A DNA stretch of 64,000 nt from Tenodera sinensis (GCA_030765045.1 CM060966.1:67389421-67453420); one strand, 5' to 3'. Shown: positions 1 to 12,455, counted from the stretch's first letter. Numbers and translations: made by a program. Notes: a model not told the origin generated them from the letters alone.

Positions 1-231
1 GAAGTTGAGTCAGACTTTAAAAAGTCTACACCAGGACTAGAACGTAGACTTTTAGTGGTTTTAATCAAAGCAAGGAACATTTTTTAGATTTTTATAATTA
101 ATCAGATACAAGCAAGAAAACATTAATTCGGCTAGCAGCTATACCAATGGGTTAAAATATATAATCCATAGCCCTATGTGAAGTACACTTCGATTTTCTT
201 AGAGCATCTGTTAACGTCCTCCAACGTAGTT

Positions 232-428
232 GTCATGTCGGACGGTGAATGAATGAAATGGGTGAAATGATGCTCAAATGAACCCAGGTCCATAGAGCTT
301 TAAGTTACCCGACATTCGCCTTCTCAGGACAAGGGAAAACCTGGGAAATGGCTTATCCTGATAACTCACCCTAAGCCAGATTCGAACTCACGACATCACG
401 CTACCACCACGCTACAGAGGTGGACGCA
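232..428 (-). repeat. tRNA-derived SINE copy (family SINE-4 in this window)
   Basis: On the minus strand a box B-like GTGAGTTCGAATC lies near 390 and a weak box A-like TGTAGCGTGGTGG near 415. The body runs to a tail near 232 that reads like ATTCATTCACCGT. The same body, about 190 bp long, recurs on the minus strand at 60718-60905 and shares the ATGATGCT and GAATGAA(A) blocks, which supports a dispersed Pol III-type repeat rather than chance. It is not a functional tRNA because no cloverleaf can be drawn. The exact ends and target duplications were not resolved. Confidence 0.6.
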
Positions 429-430
429 GC

Positions 431-1386
431 ATCTCCTTATTAAATGTATCTGTCACACTAAATCTGTTTTAAGACTTCTATTCACTGAAACAAAGGTGTT
501 ATGATATGAGTGGACAGATTTCGCGTGATGATTTATTTAAATATGATGAATAAAATAATCCAATACCTAATGCGTCAATCGTGAAAACTAAAGGAGCTAA
601 TTGAGCATTACTGAGTACAATATCTAACAAATCTGGCAACAGGGAGTAGGCTAAAAAAGCGAATGTGTTTGCTAATACGGCTATTACTTTCAAGCACGCG
701 TTCATACCTACGAAGAGTGAAAGTCCAAATTAGGCCAGTTGCAGTAACGAGGGACGGGGTGATATTCTTTCAAGCTTTCCGAGCAGCATTCACGAGACCT
801 GAGCAGCGTCAAATTTCCTGACCTTCCACTTTGCGCGCTTGCGAAACTCATACCCATAAATTTATTCCAATATACACGCTAGAATCCAATTATTTAATAT
901 CATTTTGTGGATAAATTATTCATCTCAGGAACAAGTGGGACTGACCAGAAAAAATTATCTTTTAAAGCTTTACCTCTCTATGGTCATTGCAGAAGTAAAC
1001 AATAAAGGAGTGGTTACATATTGACAATCAATTCGACTGATTTTATTTGACATTTATGCAACCATATACCATAGAGGAAAATGATACAGAAAGTTTGTTT
1101 CAGCTTAACGTTAAGAAGTCGTAATTAAAGTCTGCGCACTGATACCCCTAACACCTTGTATATGTGATGTGCAGAGTAAAACAATTACGATTAGAAGGAA
1201 AACATTTACAATTATTTGAGTTTGCATGGAAGTTTGTTGTAATGACACACATAATAAAGGGAAATATTTAATTTTCTAGCACAAATACACAAAAACATCT
1301 GAACAGGTTTTGCTTCTGGCATCTTAGAAGCAGTCAGCAGAGAAACAACTCCTTCTCTTAGCATTAGTAATAATAATTTCAACCGC
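431..1386. other. No recognisable feature
   Basis: AT-rich sequence with only short open frames of no recognisable family. No repeat partner elsewhere in the window was noticed. Confidence 0.5.
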
Positions 1387-1702
1387 TCCCGTGGCGCAGT
1401 TGTAGCTCGCCTACCTCTGGCGCATCGACCAGGGTTCGATCTCCAGTACGAGCATGAGATTTTTGCCCACTGGAAGGTCTGGTCCGGGGTTAACTCAGCC
1501 TCGTTAGGTTCCTGAGGGGCCAATTGAAGAGCTAATTGATTGAAAAGTAGCTGCCTCTACTCGAGAAGACAGCATAATCGACCTGGAAGGACCGGGACGC
1601 TGACTACTTCCCACCTCCAGTACTGCACCCCACGTCTTTGATAGGCAGAGAGGGGGACGTAGCGTTCGTGCGGTAGACCTTAGCCCGGATGAGTCGTTAT
1701 GC
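1387..1702 (+). repeat. tRNA-derived SINE, family SINE-1
   Basis: The head contains a box A-like TGGCGCAGTTGTAGC and a box B-like GGGTTCGATCTC spaced as in a tRNA. It is followed by a conserved body that includes CCTGAGGGGCCAATTGA, TTGATTGAAAAGTAG and CTCCAGTACTG. The same body is found on the minus strand at 19441-19748 and on the plus strand at 49278-49606, so this is a genuine dispersed family of about 310-330 bp with at least three copies here. The 3' end near GCCACGGGGTTAAG is estimated from the similarity limit. Confidence 0.8.
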
Positions 1703-3592
1703 CACGGGGTTAAGCTTATTAATAATCTTAACATATTCAGAAAGTAATTGTTAATTTTGTAATAATTTTGTTGGTTTACCCCACTTAAACCCAGCTGTCC
1801 CTCCCCCCCCCCCCAAAAAAAAAAGACTATAATTAGGCTCCGCCAAGCTAAAAAAGAGCATGTTGATAAGTAAACATGAGCACAGTGCTGAGCATCTCAC
1901 AGCAAATGTTTGAACGCGACCGATAGTTGCAGTAATGCGTGCAGTCTAGAACCTGCGAAACAAGTTCGTAAAAATGTAAACTGGGCTATTACAAGCCGGC
2001 AGTGACACGATGACCAAATGTGTAAGTACAGAAACATCCAAGGATGAAATTTCAGAGAAAAACAAGAGAGCCGAGTTGCACGTTAAGTGAAAGTGGTTCA
2101 AATAAATCCTGTTAAATAGAAATTTTATGCGACGGCAGTGACATCTCTTTCTGAAAGGAATCTCAAACACGCATGGAGAAGAGAATTAGGCCGTCAAGTT
2201 GAACCGATTGTTGTGCCGCCGACAAGGAGAGTGCGTGGAGTGGAAATTTGGCTCTTCCTATGGCCCTTGAGAAGCTTCAGCTGTCTTCAGTTTCATTTGT
2301 TTCTGATTTAATTTTAAACCTAGAAACAAGCAGGAAAGTGTTGCAATGATAAGAAAATAAGGTCATGGTTTTCTGTACAATCAAGAGTTTTTTGAAAAAT
2401 CTTTAAAAATGCTTACTTTTCCAGGCGAATAGAAACTGAAATACTGTCATTAACTCAGGAGAATGTCTCTGTCCTTGAGCGCGCAGTTGCACTGTGGAGT
2501 GAGGAGCTTCTTGGTATGATGTAAACAGAGTAACACCAGCAGTTCAAAATTACTGTCTATAAGGGCAGTAGGACTGTAAACAGTGCCAGTGTTGCTACAA
2601 TATTATATCGTGTGATTTCTTCAGTCTCCAATAAACATAATTCATTAGTGATATTACGGAAAGTATGATGATAATTGCTGTGTTTTATGCGATAATACAA
2701 TTTATTAGTGATGTCCTTTCGCGTAATATTTATTGTACCGGGAAAGAAAGGATAATGCTTTTGAATCAGAAAGTAAAACGTGAGTGCGAGAGGAAAAAAC
2801 AACAGTGTGATATCAGATTCGCTTGTGTCAACCACAAAGTCATAGCTGATCTCCTAAGACACATACTGTATCTGGGAGTGTATCAAATAGTCGTATGTGA
2901 AAAGAGAAATGCACGCGAAGAAGAGAAACATCAAACTTGAATGCATTTTTTTATTTAAGGAAGCTAGGAAATATGGCAAAACTCGATAAATTTAATGAAA
3001 AGTGCACCGGAACTAAAAGCTTTCCTTATCGTTTAAATCTTTGTTCCATTGGTCTCAATGTGTGGTGGATTTTAAATCTTTCGGTAAAATTAGTTTTGCT
3101 AATTGTTCCAAAATATTAAACTAATGCGAGTATGAGCAGCAGAATACGTATTAATTAAGCTATAATACTCGTAATTGGTCTATAATAGTGCTAATGTTGC
3201 CCATAAGTTTTACACTACGCTAGCAGTGCGGCGTAACTGTAGGAACTTGTAACTTTTCTGGTCAGCTGCTGTAGAGAGCTTCTTAACTTTAGTGGGTGAT
3301 AGTGCTTTTTGGTTTAGCGTACATTTTACTACAACAACTAAATCAAACATTCGAGTGAGAAACTGGATTTTAAATCGTAAACATTGTGGCGTCATTAACT
3401 TGTAAGAATTGAAAGCTGGTGAGCAAAATTCTATAAGTAATGTTCTATGAAGTAGGTGGGTTGCTGGGAACGCGGCGAAATAGTAGATAAGTACACTGCA
3501 CATTAACTGAGGAAATCCATTTTTACCAATAGAAAGTTCAGTACGGAATGTTTTTGAAAAACTTTATCTTGTATCCTTAAGGCGCTTGGCAT
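1703..3592. other. No recognisable feature
   Basis: Contains a short poly-C/poly-A run near 1802-1825 and several unrecognised short frames, the longest about 90 codons at 2665-2940. None shows a domain motif or repeat partner that I can identify. Confidence 0.5.
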
Positions 3593-4113
3593 TGTGACAA
3601 AGATGACATCAGCCCAGTTGCTTTTGTATCATTTTATTTTCTTCCAAACTTTTGCATAAAAGCACGTCTCTTTTGCTGACGTTAAAACAATCTACAGTCT
3701 TTCGAGATATTACAACTCACTATTGCTTTTTTCTTGTCACCTTGACTCAGTCCCTTCACTGTCTCTGTTCACTTACTCTGTCTCTCAAGCACTAACTCCG
3801 ACGATACTATCACTCGCAATCCTTAAAAGTTCTTCATGATGTACAGCTGTGTCGCAATCACTGACTCACTGATGGACTCATGTCTAACTGCAACTCTGTT
3901 TCTGCTGCTTCCTTGCCTCCTTATATAGCGGTATGACGTTACACGGACCTTTCACCAGCTTCTTCAAACACGCCGGCAATGATATAGCCAGATCTTGCTC
4001 GAACGTTCTAGAGAAAACCCCTTTTGCTTCTGCACTCGATCGTTGATAGTCACGTATACACAGTCACGCAAGGCAGCCTGACCTTGATTTTTCGACTTTC
4101 AGCTTTGCTGTTT

Positions 4114-4116
<3 letters not shown>
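3593..4116 (-). mobile_element. Solo or truncated LTR, family LTR-A
   Basis: Minus-strand LTR. The 3' end is at 3593 (TGTGAC on the plus strand, the complement of the GTCACA end of the intact copies). A TATA box lies at 3921-3928 (TTATATAG). Upstream of it on the minus strand is a GAACGTTCTAGAGAA heat-shock-like array at 4001-4015. It aligns block by block with the LTRs at 11728, 55921 and 61271 and, in reverse, 54831. The 5' end is lost in the adjoining (AG)n tract, so no target duplication can be checked. No internal coding region is attached. Confidence 0.7.
3921..4015 (-). promoter_or_regulatory. LTR-A core promoter: TATA box plus heat-shock-like dyad
   Basis: TATATAA-type box at 3921-3928 (complement) with an inverted GAA/TTC array (GAAcgTTCtaGAgaa) about 75-80 bp upstream. 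The same spacing appears in the plus-strand copies at 54997-55087 and 63311-63396. Heat-shock factor binding is inferred from the nGAAn pattern only. Confidence 0.45.

Positions 4117-4118
<2 letters not shown>

Positions 4119-4172
<54 letters not shown>
4119..4172. repeat. (AG)n microsatellite
   Basis: About 27 uninterrupted AG dinucleotides followed by impure purine sequence to 4190. It abuts the truncated 5' end of the LTR at 3593-4116. Confidence 0.95.
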
Positions 4173-4180
<8 letters not shown>

Positions 4181-4518
4181 GAAGAGAGTAGACTCACGCT
4201 TGAACTTTCGTGGACCTTTGCCTAAAAGGTTTTTTATTTAGAGGATTTCAAAATATATGTATGCCTTTGGGGAAACCGCAAAATCAGATTTCTAGTAAAT
4301 TGCAGCATTTTCTCTTAGGCAATAAAATAGAATAAAACAATTTTGAAACATGTTATTTACAGTTAGTAATACAATCGAACTTGTTTGCAAAAATGTTAAC
4401 CTAATTATTATAACAGTAAAATTACCCGAAATGTCGTTTGTCCCTCTTATTTGTGGGATCTCAGCCTGTTACATTAAAATTGATTTCAATAAAAACACTT
4501 TTCTACCTTTAGTTTCCT

Positions 4519-4566
4519 TCTTCTTCTTCTTGTTCTTCTTCTTCTTCTTTTTCTTCTTCTTCTTCC
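4519..4566. repeat. (TTC)n microsatellite
   Basis: Sixteen or so TTC units with single-base interruptions, directly preceding a SINE-like segment at 4600. A similar (TTC)n block forms the tail side of the SINE at 23449. Confidence 0.9.
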
Positions 4567-4599
4567 AATGATTCCTTATGTTTATTTTCATCGATTCAA

Positions 4600-4785
4600 T
4601 AACGTTTTTACCACCCGGGTGGAGGCTTACATTTCGGAGGTCCCGAGTTCGACTACAATTAAACCAGATACCCTAACCGGAACTTCTGATTTTCCCAGGC
4701 CAACAGGCGAATCTCAGGATGGGTTATGTTTTATTACCAGAACTTTTTCTGCCCTCAATTCCTTTACTCTTTCTAAGTTGTAGGA
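4600..4785 (+). repeat. SINE-like tRNA-derived segment
   Basis: Contains a box B-like GGTCCCGAGTTCGACTA near 4640 and a downstream TTTTCCCAGGCCAACAGGCGAAT block similar in type to the SINE bodies elsewhere in the window. Box A is weak. No second close copy was found, so the assignment is tentative. Confidence 0.4.
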
Positions 4786-6029
4786 CCTGGCACGATGGTC
4801 AGAGTTATGTGGCACATGTGGTGGATATGCTTTAAGGAGAGAGCTGCTTGTATAAAGTCACCGATTAATCAAGAAAATATAAGAGTTTTAAACACATTTC
4901 TACTTAAAAGTCAATGTTTTATGTCATTTTTAACAGTCAAACGTTATAATTCTACTTTGCATACGTACTACTTCAGAACTATAGAACCAGTTAGTTATAA
5001 TATGTTGATTAATTAATTTATACAGTGTTAGTGTGACTTGCAGTTATTTATAATTTTAACACTTTCTTTTGTAAAATGGGAATTCACGAGCGTAAGTGGA
5101 ATACAGCCAGCCTTCGTAGTTCTCTGCAACCGCGCTTTTGTGCATCGTGGTTAAGCAGACTACAGTACTGCCTCCCTTTGTAAGTAGTTCACGTTCGAAT
5201 ACAAAGCAGTAGTTTACATCATCTTTTAAGTTTTCAGGGGGATATTCTAGTCAAGTATTCTGGAATTGGTTCAGTTAACAGCTGCGATACTCACAGCATA
5301 AAACAGCGGTGGTTTCTTTATTAGAAGCAGCTCACCTCCGTGATGTGTGGAAGCTTGTGTGAATTTTAATCTGCAGGCCTCAATATGTTTCAAATCATGG
5401 ATGAAGTGAGTGACGTACTATAAGCTTGTCTGGTTTCCTTGTATGCTTAAGGGAACCTTGCTTGAGGGAACCTCGTATTCAAATCATTCGCCACTCATTC
5501 AAGTGTGAGTACCCATTCATCCTCACTATGTATAGTAGCTAGAGAAATCCACTTGAGTAGTGTGGTATTAGTATGAAGTGATGGTCCCTCACTGCAACGC
5601 ATTAAATGACCATGGGCACGGTTTTACCGATCTATATTGTTTTTATCTTCTACGGGAAAAGCATTAACTCTGAACGCAAGAAAGGGATGAACTGTCTTAA
5701 TATTAAGAGAAGTTCATGCTGACTAAGTATGGATCTATGACAAGGGTATTTAGTACATCGATCTATAGAAGATTTTGTGCCTATGTCCCAGGCAGAGACC
5801 CCGCCCCGGCAGGGAGGAGTGAGTTGAGAGCATACGAGAGATGCCCAAAACTTAGGAGAGAGAGCAGAGGGCAGCGTTCCTTACAGCAAAGGAGGTCGAA
5901 GATTTACAGAGAACAAATTCCCTGCTGACACTCAGAACACTGAAGTAGTCAACCAGGATGGACGGTGAAGTGAAATGAGAAGTGCAGTCAAATGGAGAGA
6001 CAGGAAATTTGGGATGTACGAAATAAAAT
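4786..6029. other. No recognisable feature
   Basis: AT-rich unique-looking sequence. A weak tRNA-like block near 5150-5215 (GTGGTTAAGCAG then GTTCACGTTCGAAT) could be another decayed SINE but cannot be confirmed. Confidence 0.4.
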
Positions 6030-6650
6030 TTAAAGCTACAATGAACTACCAACGGTGTATAGTAGTCTATAATTGATGTTGGAAAAGCAAAACTTAAATG
6101 TCATAATAATTACTTATATAGTAAAGGACGTGCTAAATGAAAAGCTATTTTGGACCTTGTAAGTACAACGCCAATAGTGATAAACATAGAAATACTAATG
6201 TGATACGCATTGTCGGAAGTTTCTAAGGTTATTTTTCTCTAATAAGAAGAACCAAATTTTCGTAAGATTAAATAGAGATCGAATGATCTAGATGTGTCAG
6301 CTAAGAGATACTTAACTAATTATAAGCTGAACCATAGGTACTATTAATTTTATATGACGCAAAGTATTAGCGGATGAATTTATGAATGTTGCAAACAAAA
6401 TGAAAGGCTCAAACATGTTTATATAGGCGATTTAAGTATTGCAATACTCGTAATTATGAATAAGTGACTCCCTTGCAACATGCATAAGATTATCCTTTAA
6501 AGATGATGGTTTTTCTAATAAACTGAAAGTAGCAAAAACAGTAGATACGTGTACATAAAAACGATGAGGTAAATCGTCTAAAAGACATAGACATGTTTAT
6601 TGCTGTGCTCCTATACCAAGCAGAATCTATGAAAGTATTTATTCATATAA
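6030..6650 (+). repeat. Unclassified dispersed repeat Z, copy 1
   Basis: The block is matched in reverse complement by 20345-21075. Shared landmarks include ACCAACGGTGTATA, GTAAAGGACGT, AAGATGATGGTTTTTCTAATAAACTG and GCAGAATCTATG in the same order. No open frame of recognisable function lies in it and no terminal repeats were found, so the class is unknown. Confidence 0.7.
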
Positions 6651-7014
6651 CCTACGACTGGCTACAGCCGGAAAACACAGCTCCCTCAGATTGCAGTTAA
6701 GAAATAAGGTATATTAATTTATAGCACGGCGCGGGACACTTCGCGCACTGCCAGCTATGTGAGAGGTATTGCGGCGGCCAACCCAGGAGGAACGCACGAA
6801 GGAACTACAGGAGGTTATAGGCTGCAGGCAAACAGGTCACAGAGACGCGTGGAAGATTCTAAGGGTTTCTGGCGCATCCCACTACTCGAGCTGCGCACGA
6901 AGGGGACTAAATAACCCGACAACCAAGTGTACGTGATGAACACTCTCTCTTTGAGAAAGCATTTGCACCATCTGGATGTCTTCATACACCACGCAGCAGA
7001 ACGAAATGAAAGGG

Positions 7015-7165
7015 AAATAATGGAAAGGAAATCCTGTTTAGGTGAGACACCACCAGAATTTGCCTCCCAACCAAGGAAAACCACGAAAAACTCAAAATAG
7101 GTCAACGGGAGCCGAACCCGGGCCCTTCTGAACGTGCGCCTGGTCATTACAGAGGAGTGATCTCT
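7015..7165 (-). repeat. SINE-like segment
   Basis: The minus strand reads a box B-like GGCCCGGGTTCGGCTCCC at about 7105-7125, followed by a TCGTGGTTTTCCTTGG body block of the kind that follows box B in arthropod SINEs. The head is short and box A is not clear. This is a single copy here; other SINEs in the window share only the general plan. Confidence 0.45.
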
Positions 7166-7605
7166 CTCATTAGCCCGTAAATAGCTCCTTTGATTATGAT
7201 TTTTGCCCCACAATGGAACAAATTCGACCTTTATGTGTTTTGCAAAGCTAGATGAACTGAATACAGCTGAGACGAGTTCTTTATCTCAAACGAGAATTAA
7301 GCAGTACCTAACAGTAATCGCTTTACTTCTCATCTATGAGAATTCCAAGCAGGATCACAAACTTGTCGGTCAAACTATCTGAAACCACAGTGTTCTCCAC
7401 CGCTTAACAATGTCTAGAAGCTTCTTTGAATCTGCCCTTTGCCGTTGATAGATTCGACGAAGATTCTCCCTCTGAGTTTGCGTGAATGGTTTTGTAAGGA
7501 CAGATTTTTGAACATATGAAGAATCCATTTTTTTGCTCTTTGCACTGGAGTTATTGCCGACGTATAATTAACCAACCAATCAACACTATTTGCTATACTC
7601 TATAC

Positions 7606-7938
<333 letters not shown>

Positions 7939-7944
7939 TTTATT

Positions 7945-8423
7945 TTTAAATTATTACAATAATTGTTACCATTATCTTTGCATTCTTAATTTCTTTTTTA
8001 ATAATTAGTATTTTTAAAGTGCCTATGAATTTCGGTATCAAAATACCCCAGTTACATTATTTTATTATTCCATATTTAAAGAATCTATCAATTTTACCCG
8101 AATGAAAATATTCAATTTTAGTTAATTCTTAGTCTGATCAGTCGGCAGCTCTCGTATCTCATACAAATTTTCTTTGACAATAATTTTTTTACAAGCAAAT
8201 TGACGTGAAGTTGCACTAACAGCAATATTTTAAACATAGTCAAAATTGTTCAACATACAAAGTCATAATTATGTATCCATTTTGTTAAACTAAACTCTTA
8301 CATTCTAGTTACAAAACTTATTTCCTCTTTTGATTTTATATAAAAGTTATTTCCAAAAGGCTTCTCTCTCTTCTTTTAATTGTTATTTGCTCTTCTTGAA
8401 TCCCTACACATTCACTCTCACCG
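7945..8423. other. No recognisable feature
   Basis: Very AT-rich sequence between the (TTA)n tract and the coiled-coil remnant. No motif found. Confidence 0.5.
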
Positions 8424-9310
8424 TTAGTTCATATTCTGTTTTCTCAATGTTTTGGCTATCTGATTTTGCTCATTTTTTAAAACCATACTTCTAATCAAAT
8501 ATATATGCTCCTGATAAGTGTTATATATACATAAATCAGCTAAATTACCGATATTACAATTAGAATTAGGTCCATTTCCATTTGTTCTTAAATTTTCCAA
8601 CGATTTTTTCACACTTGTAATTTCTGTTGATAACTGTTTCATTTGAACATTGATTTCTCCTAAGTTCCCAGCCTGCCTTCTACTTTCTAATTCTGATCTA
8701 TTACATTTAACCACACTTTCCTCTAACTCTTCCCTAGTTATCTCTCTTTCTTTATCTAATCTCTGTGCTATTTCCTCCCTTTCCTTATCTAATCTCTGTG
8801 CTAGTTCCTTCCTTAGTTCTCTGTTTTATTATCTGATTTTTCACTCATTTGTTGACATATTTTCTTTTAGAATTTTCTATTTCCCCTTTACCTTGCTCTC
8901 TATTTACTCTCACTTCACTCGTAAACTGCATTTATTTCTCCTCTGACCTCTTCCTTGAATGTTTCTAATACCTTTTATTCCCTTTCTAACTGCTTTCCTA
9001 ACTCTTGTTGCCCTAATTCTAATTTATGAACATACTTTCTATCTTTTCACTGGTACTTTCCTTCTTTAGATTGGTAATTTCTGTCTTTTCTCCTAACGTT
9101 TCTGCTTTTCTCTTAAAGATTTCTGGCTTTCTCCTACATTTTTCTCTAAAGCTTTCTCCTAATTCTTCTTCCAGAAACTTTTAACACTTCTACAAACTGC
9201 GCCGAACACATTTCCTTGCGTTACTGAATTATTTACGTGAATTTCCCTTCTTTTACAACGTTCTGACTCTTCTTCTAAACTATTTTGTACATTTGAACTT
9301 GTGCAAAATT
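8424..9310 (-). pseudogene. Coiled-coil gag-like remnant
   Basis: The minus strand holds a 96-codon open frame (8714-8424) that extends upstream, through stops and shifts, as a charged heptad-rich sequence. Around 8840-8715 it reads two near-identical units, AQRLDKEREE and AQRLDKEREI, then TREELEESVVKCNRSELESR. The open part continues as a QLSTEITSVKKSLENL coiled coil and ends at a stop at 8424. The Lys/Glu-rich composition extends to about 9310 but is broken by stops. Such N-terminal coiled coils are common in gag-like proteins of arthropod LTR elements, but no zinc knuckle, protease or LTR was found beside it. The gag assignment is therefore an inference. Alternatives are a fragment of a host coiled-coil gene or a decayed unrelated repeat. 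Confidence 0.4.
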
Positions 9311-9691
9311 TTAAGAAAATGAGTTAGGATACCTATGGAACGTGACATTGGGGATGAGCAGTCTATACATTGTGAATTCAAGCAAACTCGATCCTGCACG
9401 CTAAAATAAGAATGTAAAAATACAGGATACAGAGAAAGATTTGTTTTATATTATACGTATAAATTAACATCATTGTTTATATAAGGTATAACGACCAAAC
9501 GCGAACCTGTCCACGTATACATTTCAAGCAAAGCCGAATACATGGTCAATAGGAAGAGCATGTTCAAGTCACGTGATACTCAGTAACACCGTTCTCACAC
9601 ATAATTTATTACAGTACACGTCTTGATTTAACTGTTGCCAGGATTTTTAATTGTAGCAGTAATAAGTAGAGAATGGATGAGGAAGGAGATC
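9311..9691. other. No recognisable feature
   Basis: No motif or repeat partner noticed. Confidence 0.5.
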
Positions 9692-9955
9692 GGCCGCGCC
9701 GTTGCCGAGTTGTTAGACCATTCGCTTCTCACTAAAGCGGCCCGGGTTTGATCTCAGGCAACCGTATGTGGGATTTGTGGTGGACGGAAAGGCGCTGGGA
9801 CGGGTTTCCCTCCGGGTTCTCCGGTTTCCCCCGCCATCTCATTCCACCGGTGATCCACCTTCATTCCATGTAGATATCATCAGTGTTACCGCCTGCTGTG
9901 CCGTAGTAGTAAAAGCGGGATTAACGCTAGGGTTTAATACACTACAAAGAAAAAA
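9692..9955 (+). repeat. tRNA-derived SINE, family SINE-2
   Basis: The head resembles a Leu/Ser-type tRNA, with box A TTGCCGAGTTGTTAGA and box B CGGGTTTGATCTC. The body reads GTGGTGGACG, GCGCTGGGACGGGTTT, GGGTTCTCCGG and CATTCCACC. The same body is present in reverse at 23449-23760 and at 51485-51725. This is the only one of the three with the tRNA head clearly preserved, so it defines the family's 5' end. Confidence 0.75.
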
Positions 9956-10544
9956 GAGGGATAGGTTATTGTGAAATTTCTGCCTAAAAGCCTAAAAAAT
10001 TTAGAACATATTAGTGAAGTGAAGTGAATTTTTATTCGTAAAAGGGAAGTAATGAGAAGTGTTAACATTGAAGTGAAGGCAACCACAGATCCTCTCAAGA
10101 TCAGGAAGAGTGGAAGTCTCTTCTGAAACGAGGATGGACCATAAACAGGCTCAATTAACCAACTAGAAGCTCAAATTCAGTGTGCAACGTAAGTTTTAAT
10201 AGTTCTATACAAAACCACAATTTAATACAAACAACCTGGTAAAAAGTATAGAATATATTTTCCGAAAAAACGGCATGTAAGAGAGCTTTGTTGCATAATT
10301 CCAAGAAGTTTATGACGTCACTATCTGGACCAGCTTACCGTAAAGCTGGTATTTTTATAAAATACATTAAATGATAGCATTAAAACTGAATATATTAAGA
10401 ATAGACCAGATACTGACCAACTGAAAACTGTTCAAATATGAAAGTGTTTAAGTTATTCATGCAAAAGCGAACATGTCCATATTTAACTGTGAAGTTTAAA
10501 GAAATATTTTCATTCTATATTTAATTTCAGATTCCGGTCCGAAA
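9956..10544. other. No recognisable feature
   Basis: No coding or repeat signal recognised. Confidence 0.5.
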
Positions 10545-10803
10545 ACCAATAGGTTCACCTTCCAAAGCGGGAAACGAGATTTTCAGAGCACATTTGTTCT
10601 CCCATCCGCGCTGCTACCGCGACGCTTGCCGACACTTCCAACCCTGAAAGAATCTTAAGGGGATGAAGGGCAAAAGAAATGAAGGGACAGAAAATTTGGA
10701 GGATATGAAATTCTTCCCAGCATTCGCCTGGTGACCCGGGGAAACCTCTGAAAACCCCATGGATCACGGGGATCGAAGCCGCGACCTCCCGAGTGCGGGC
10801 CAC
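10545..10803 (-). repeat. SINE-like tRNA-derived segment
   Basis: The minus strand begins GGCCCGCACTCGGGAGGTCGC and has a box B-like GGCTTCGATCCCCGTG near 10770-10785, then a GGTTTTCAGAGGTTTCCCCGGGT body. The layout (tRNA 3' half, then a pyrimidine-rich body) matches arthropod SINEs. No second close copy is visible in the window. Confidence 0.5.
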
Positions 10804-11727
10804 AGAATCAGTATACTAAAAATAACGTGTTTCCATCTTAACCGTTTGTCTTTATACTGAAATATAGACCGCTCGGCTAGCGTTATGTTAAATTTCACCC
10901 ATTATTTTGAAGGATGATGAAGTAATTCGTAAGGCGTGGTGATTTAAATCGATCTAGAGATCTGGGGATGTCTGAACTATGGCCTCTGCAAGAATATCAT
11001 ACTATTCCTACTTTACAAATATATTGGAGGTGAAAGGTTCATCCTTCTTCATCTGATCGTAAAAGTAGAAAGGAAACCCGAAATAGGCTATAAACACTTG
11101 TTGAATAATACTCTAAGTTATGCTATTAGGCAAAACCACATTTTTTCGTGACTACAATCGGCAAATTCCGCTATAACTAAGAGCTCAATTGTCTGTTTCC
11201 TTACAAAAGGAAGGCCGTTAATTTCTAAAGATATTTTTAAGCACTCTAGATGTTCTTTTTCGTGCTGAAAAGTGTGGAATCACACAAGACTTGTCCTTGT
11301 TCCTGTTAACTGTGTTCCAGCTCCGGCTCGCCATAAAAACGTTTTAAACCTGTTCTCAAATATCTGGAATGCTTGGACCGGTCGATAATGCCGCTGCCTT
11401 TAACATCAACTAATGAAGATAACTACTGTCGAAATGCGCTAACAAGTGACTGAAATATCTTCTATTTGCTTTCTCTTTCTTTTAGGACGTGGTTTCTCAG
11501 GCCAAGAGCCGCACGAAACGAAATTACTGTTTATTCCTGAATCTTTGTTTGGTGATACTGATTGAGTATGCACTGCTGACAATAATAAGAATATACAAAA
11601 AAGAAAATATTTGATGTGTTTTTATATGACTTTCTCTATGTCCTTTACTTTTATACAACTTCTTCAAACTCTTCTTACGAAAGCTTCTTCTACTAACTCG
11701 TACTTACATTAAGTCTAAGTATTCTTT
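10804..11727. other. No recognisable feature
   Basis: AT-rich sequence without recognisable coding or repeat structure. Confidence 0.5.
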
Positions 11728-12001
11728 TGTGACAAAATGACAAAATCCAGCCCAATTACTTTTTTTCTCACTTTATTTTCCTCCAAAACTTTTGCACAAA
11801 TACACATGTCTCTTTTACTGAAGTTAACACAGTCTTCTTCCTTCGTGATATTACAACTCACAACTGTTTTCTTCTCATAATCTTGACTTACTCCTTTCTG
11901 TATATCTCCACTTTCTCTGTCTCTCAAACGGTTGATTTGACGATACAATCACTCAACACTCGTTAACTGCTTCGGTATCTTCTCACCCACGTATGTGAGG
12001 A

Positions 12002-12032
<31 letters not shown>

Positions 12033-12125
12033 TCTCTGAAACTAAAGACCGATTCCAGCGGTTCATGTCTGTAGGTAACTCCTCTCGTCGTCTCGCCTTC
12101 TTATACAAGGTAGCTCACCTTTTCC
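11728..12125 (-). mobile_element. Truncated LTR, family LTR-A
   Basis: Minus-strand LTR-A. The 3' end is TGTGAC at 11728. It then shares the CAGCCCAATTACTTTTTTT, TCCTCCAAAACTTTTGCAC, GATATTACAACTCACAA and CGATACAATCACTCAACAC blocks with the copies at 3593 and 55921. A (CT)n expansion sits at 12001-12037. Similarity fades after a TATA-like TTATACAAGG at 12101-12110, so the 5' part (enhancer side) is missing. Confidence 0.65.
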
Positions 12126-12205
12126 TTATCATTTTTGGAGATAGACAACACTTCATACTCTGAAAGCAGCATGTTCGATATTACCGCGTTTGGCGACCAT
12201 TTAAC

Positions 12206-12455
<250 letters not shown>

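Noticed and set aside
2665..2940. 91-codon forward frame
   Set aside because: No recognisable domain, no upstream promoter or splice signals judged reliable, and a competing open frame on the other strand.
3593..4116. A stress-inducible host gene promoter
   Set aside because: The sequence recurs in several copies with LTR ends and target duplications, so it is a dispersed LTR.
6815..7213. 132-codon reverse frame
   Set aside because: It overlaps a SINE-like segment at 7015-7165 and has no recognisable motif.
9692..9765. Possible Leu/Ser tRNA gene
   Set aside because: No complete cloverleaf can be drawn and the body matches the SINE-2 copies at 23449 and 51485.
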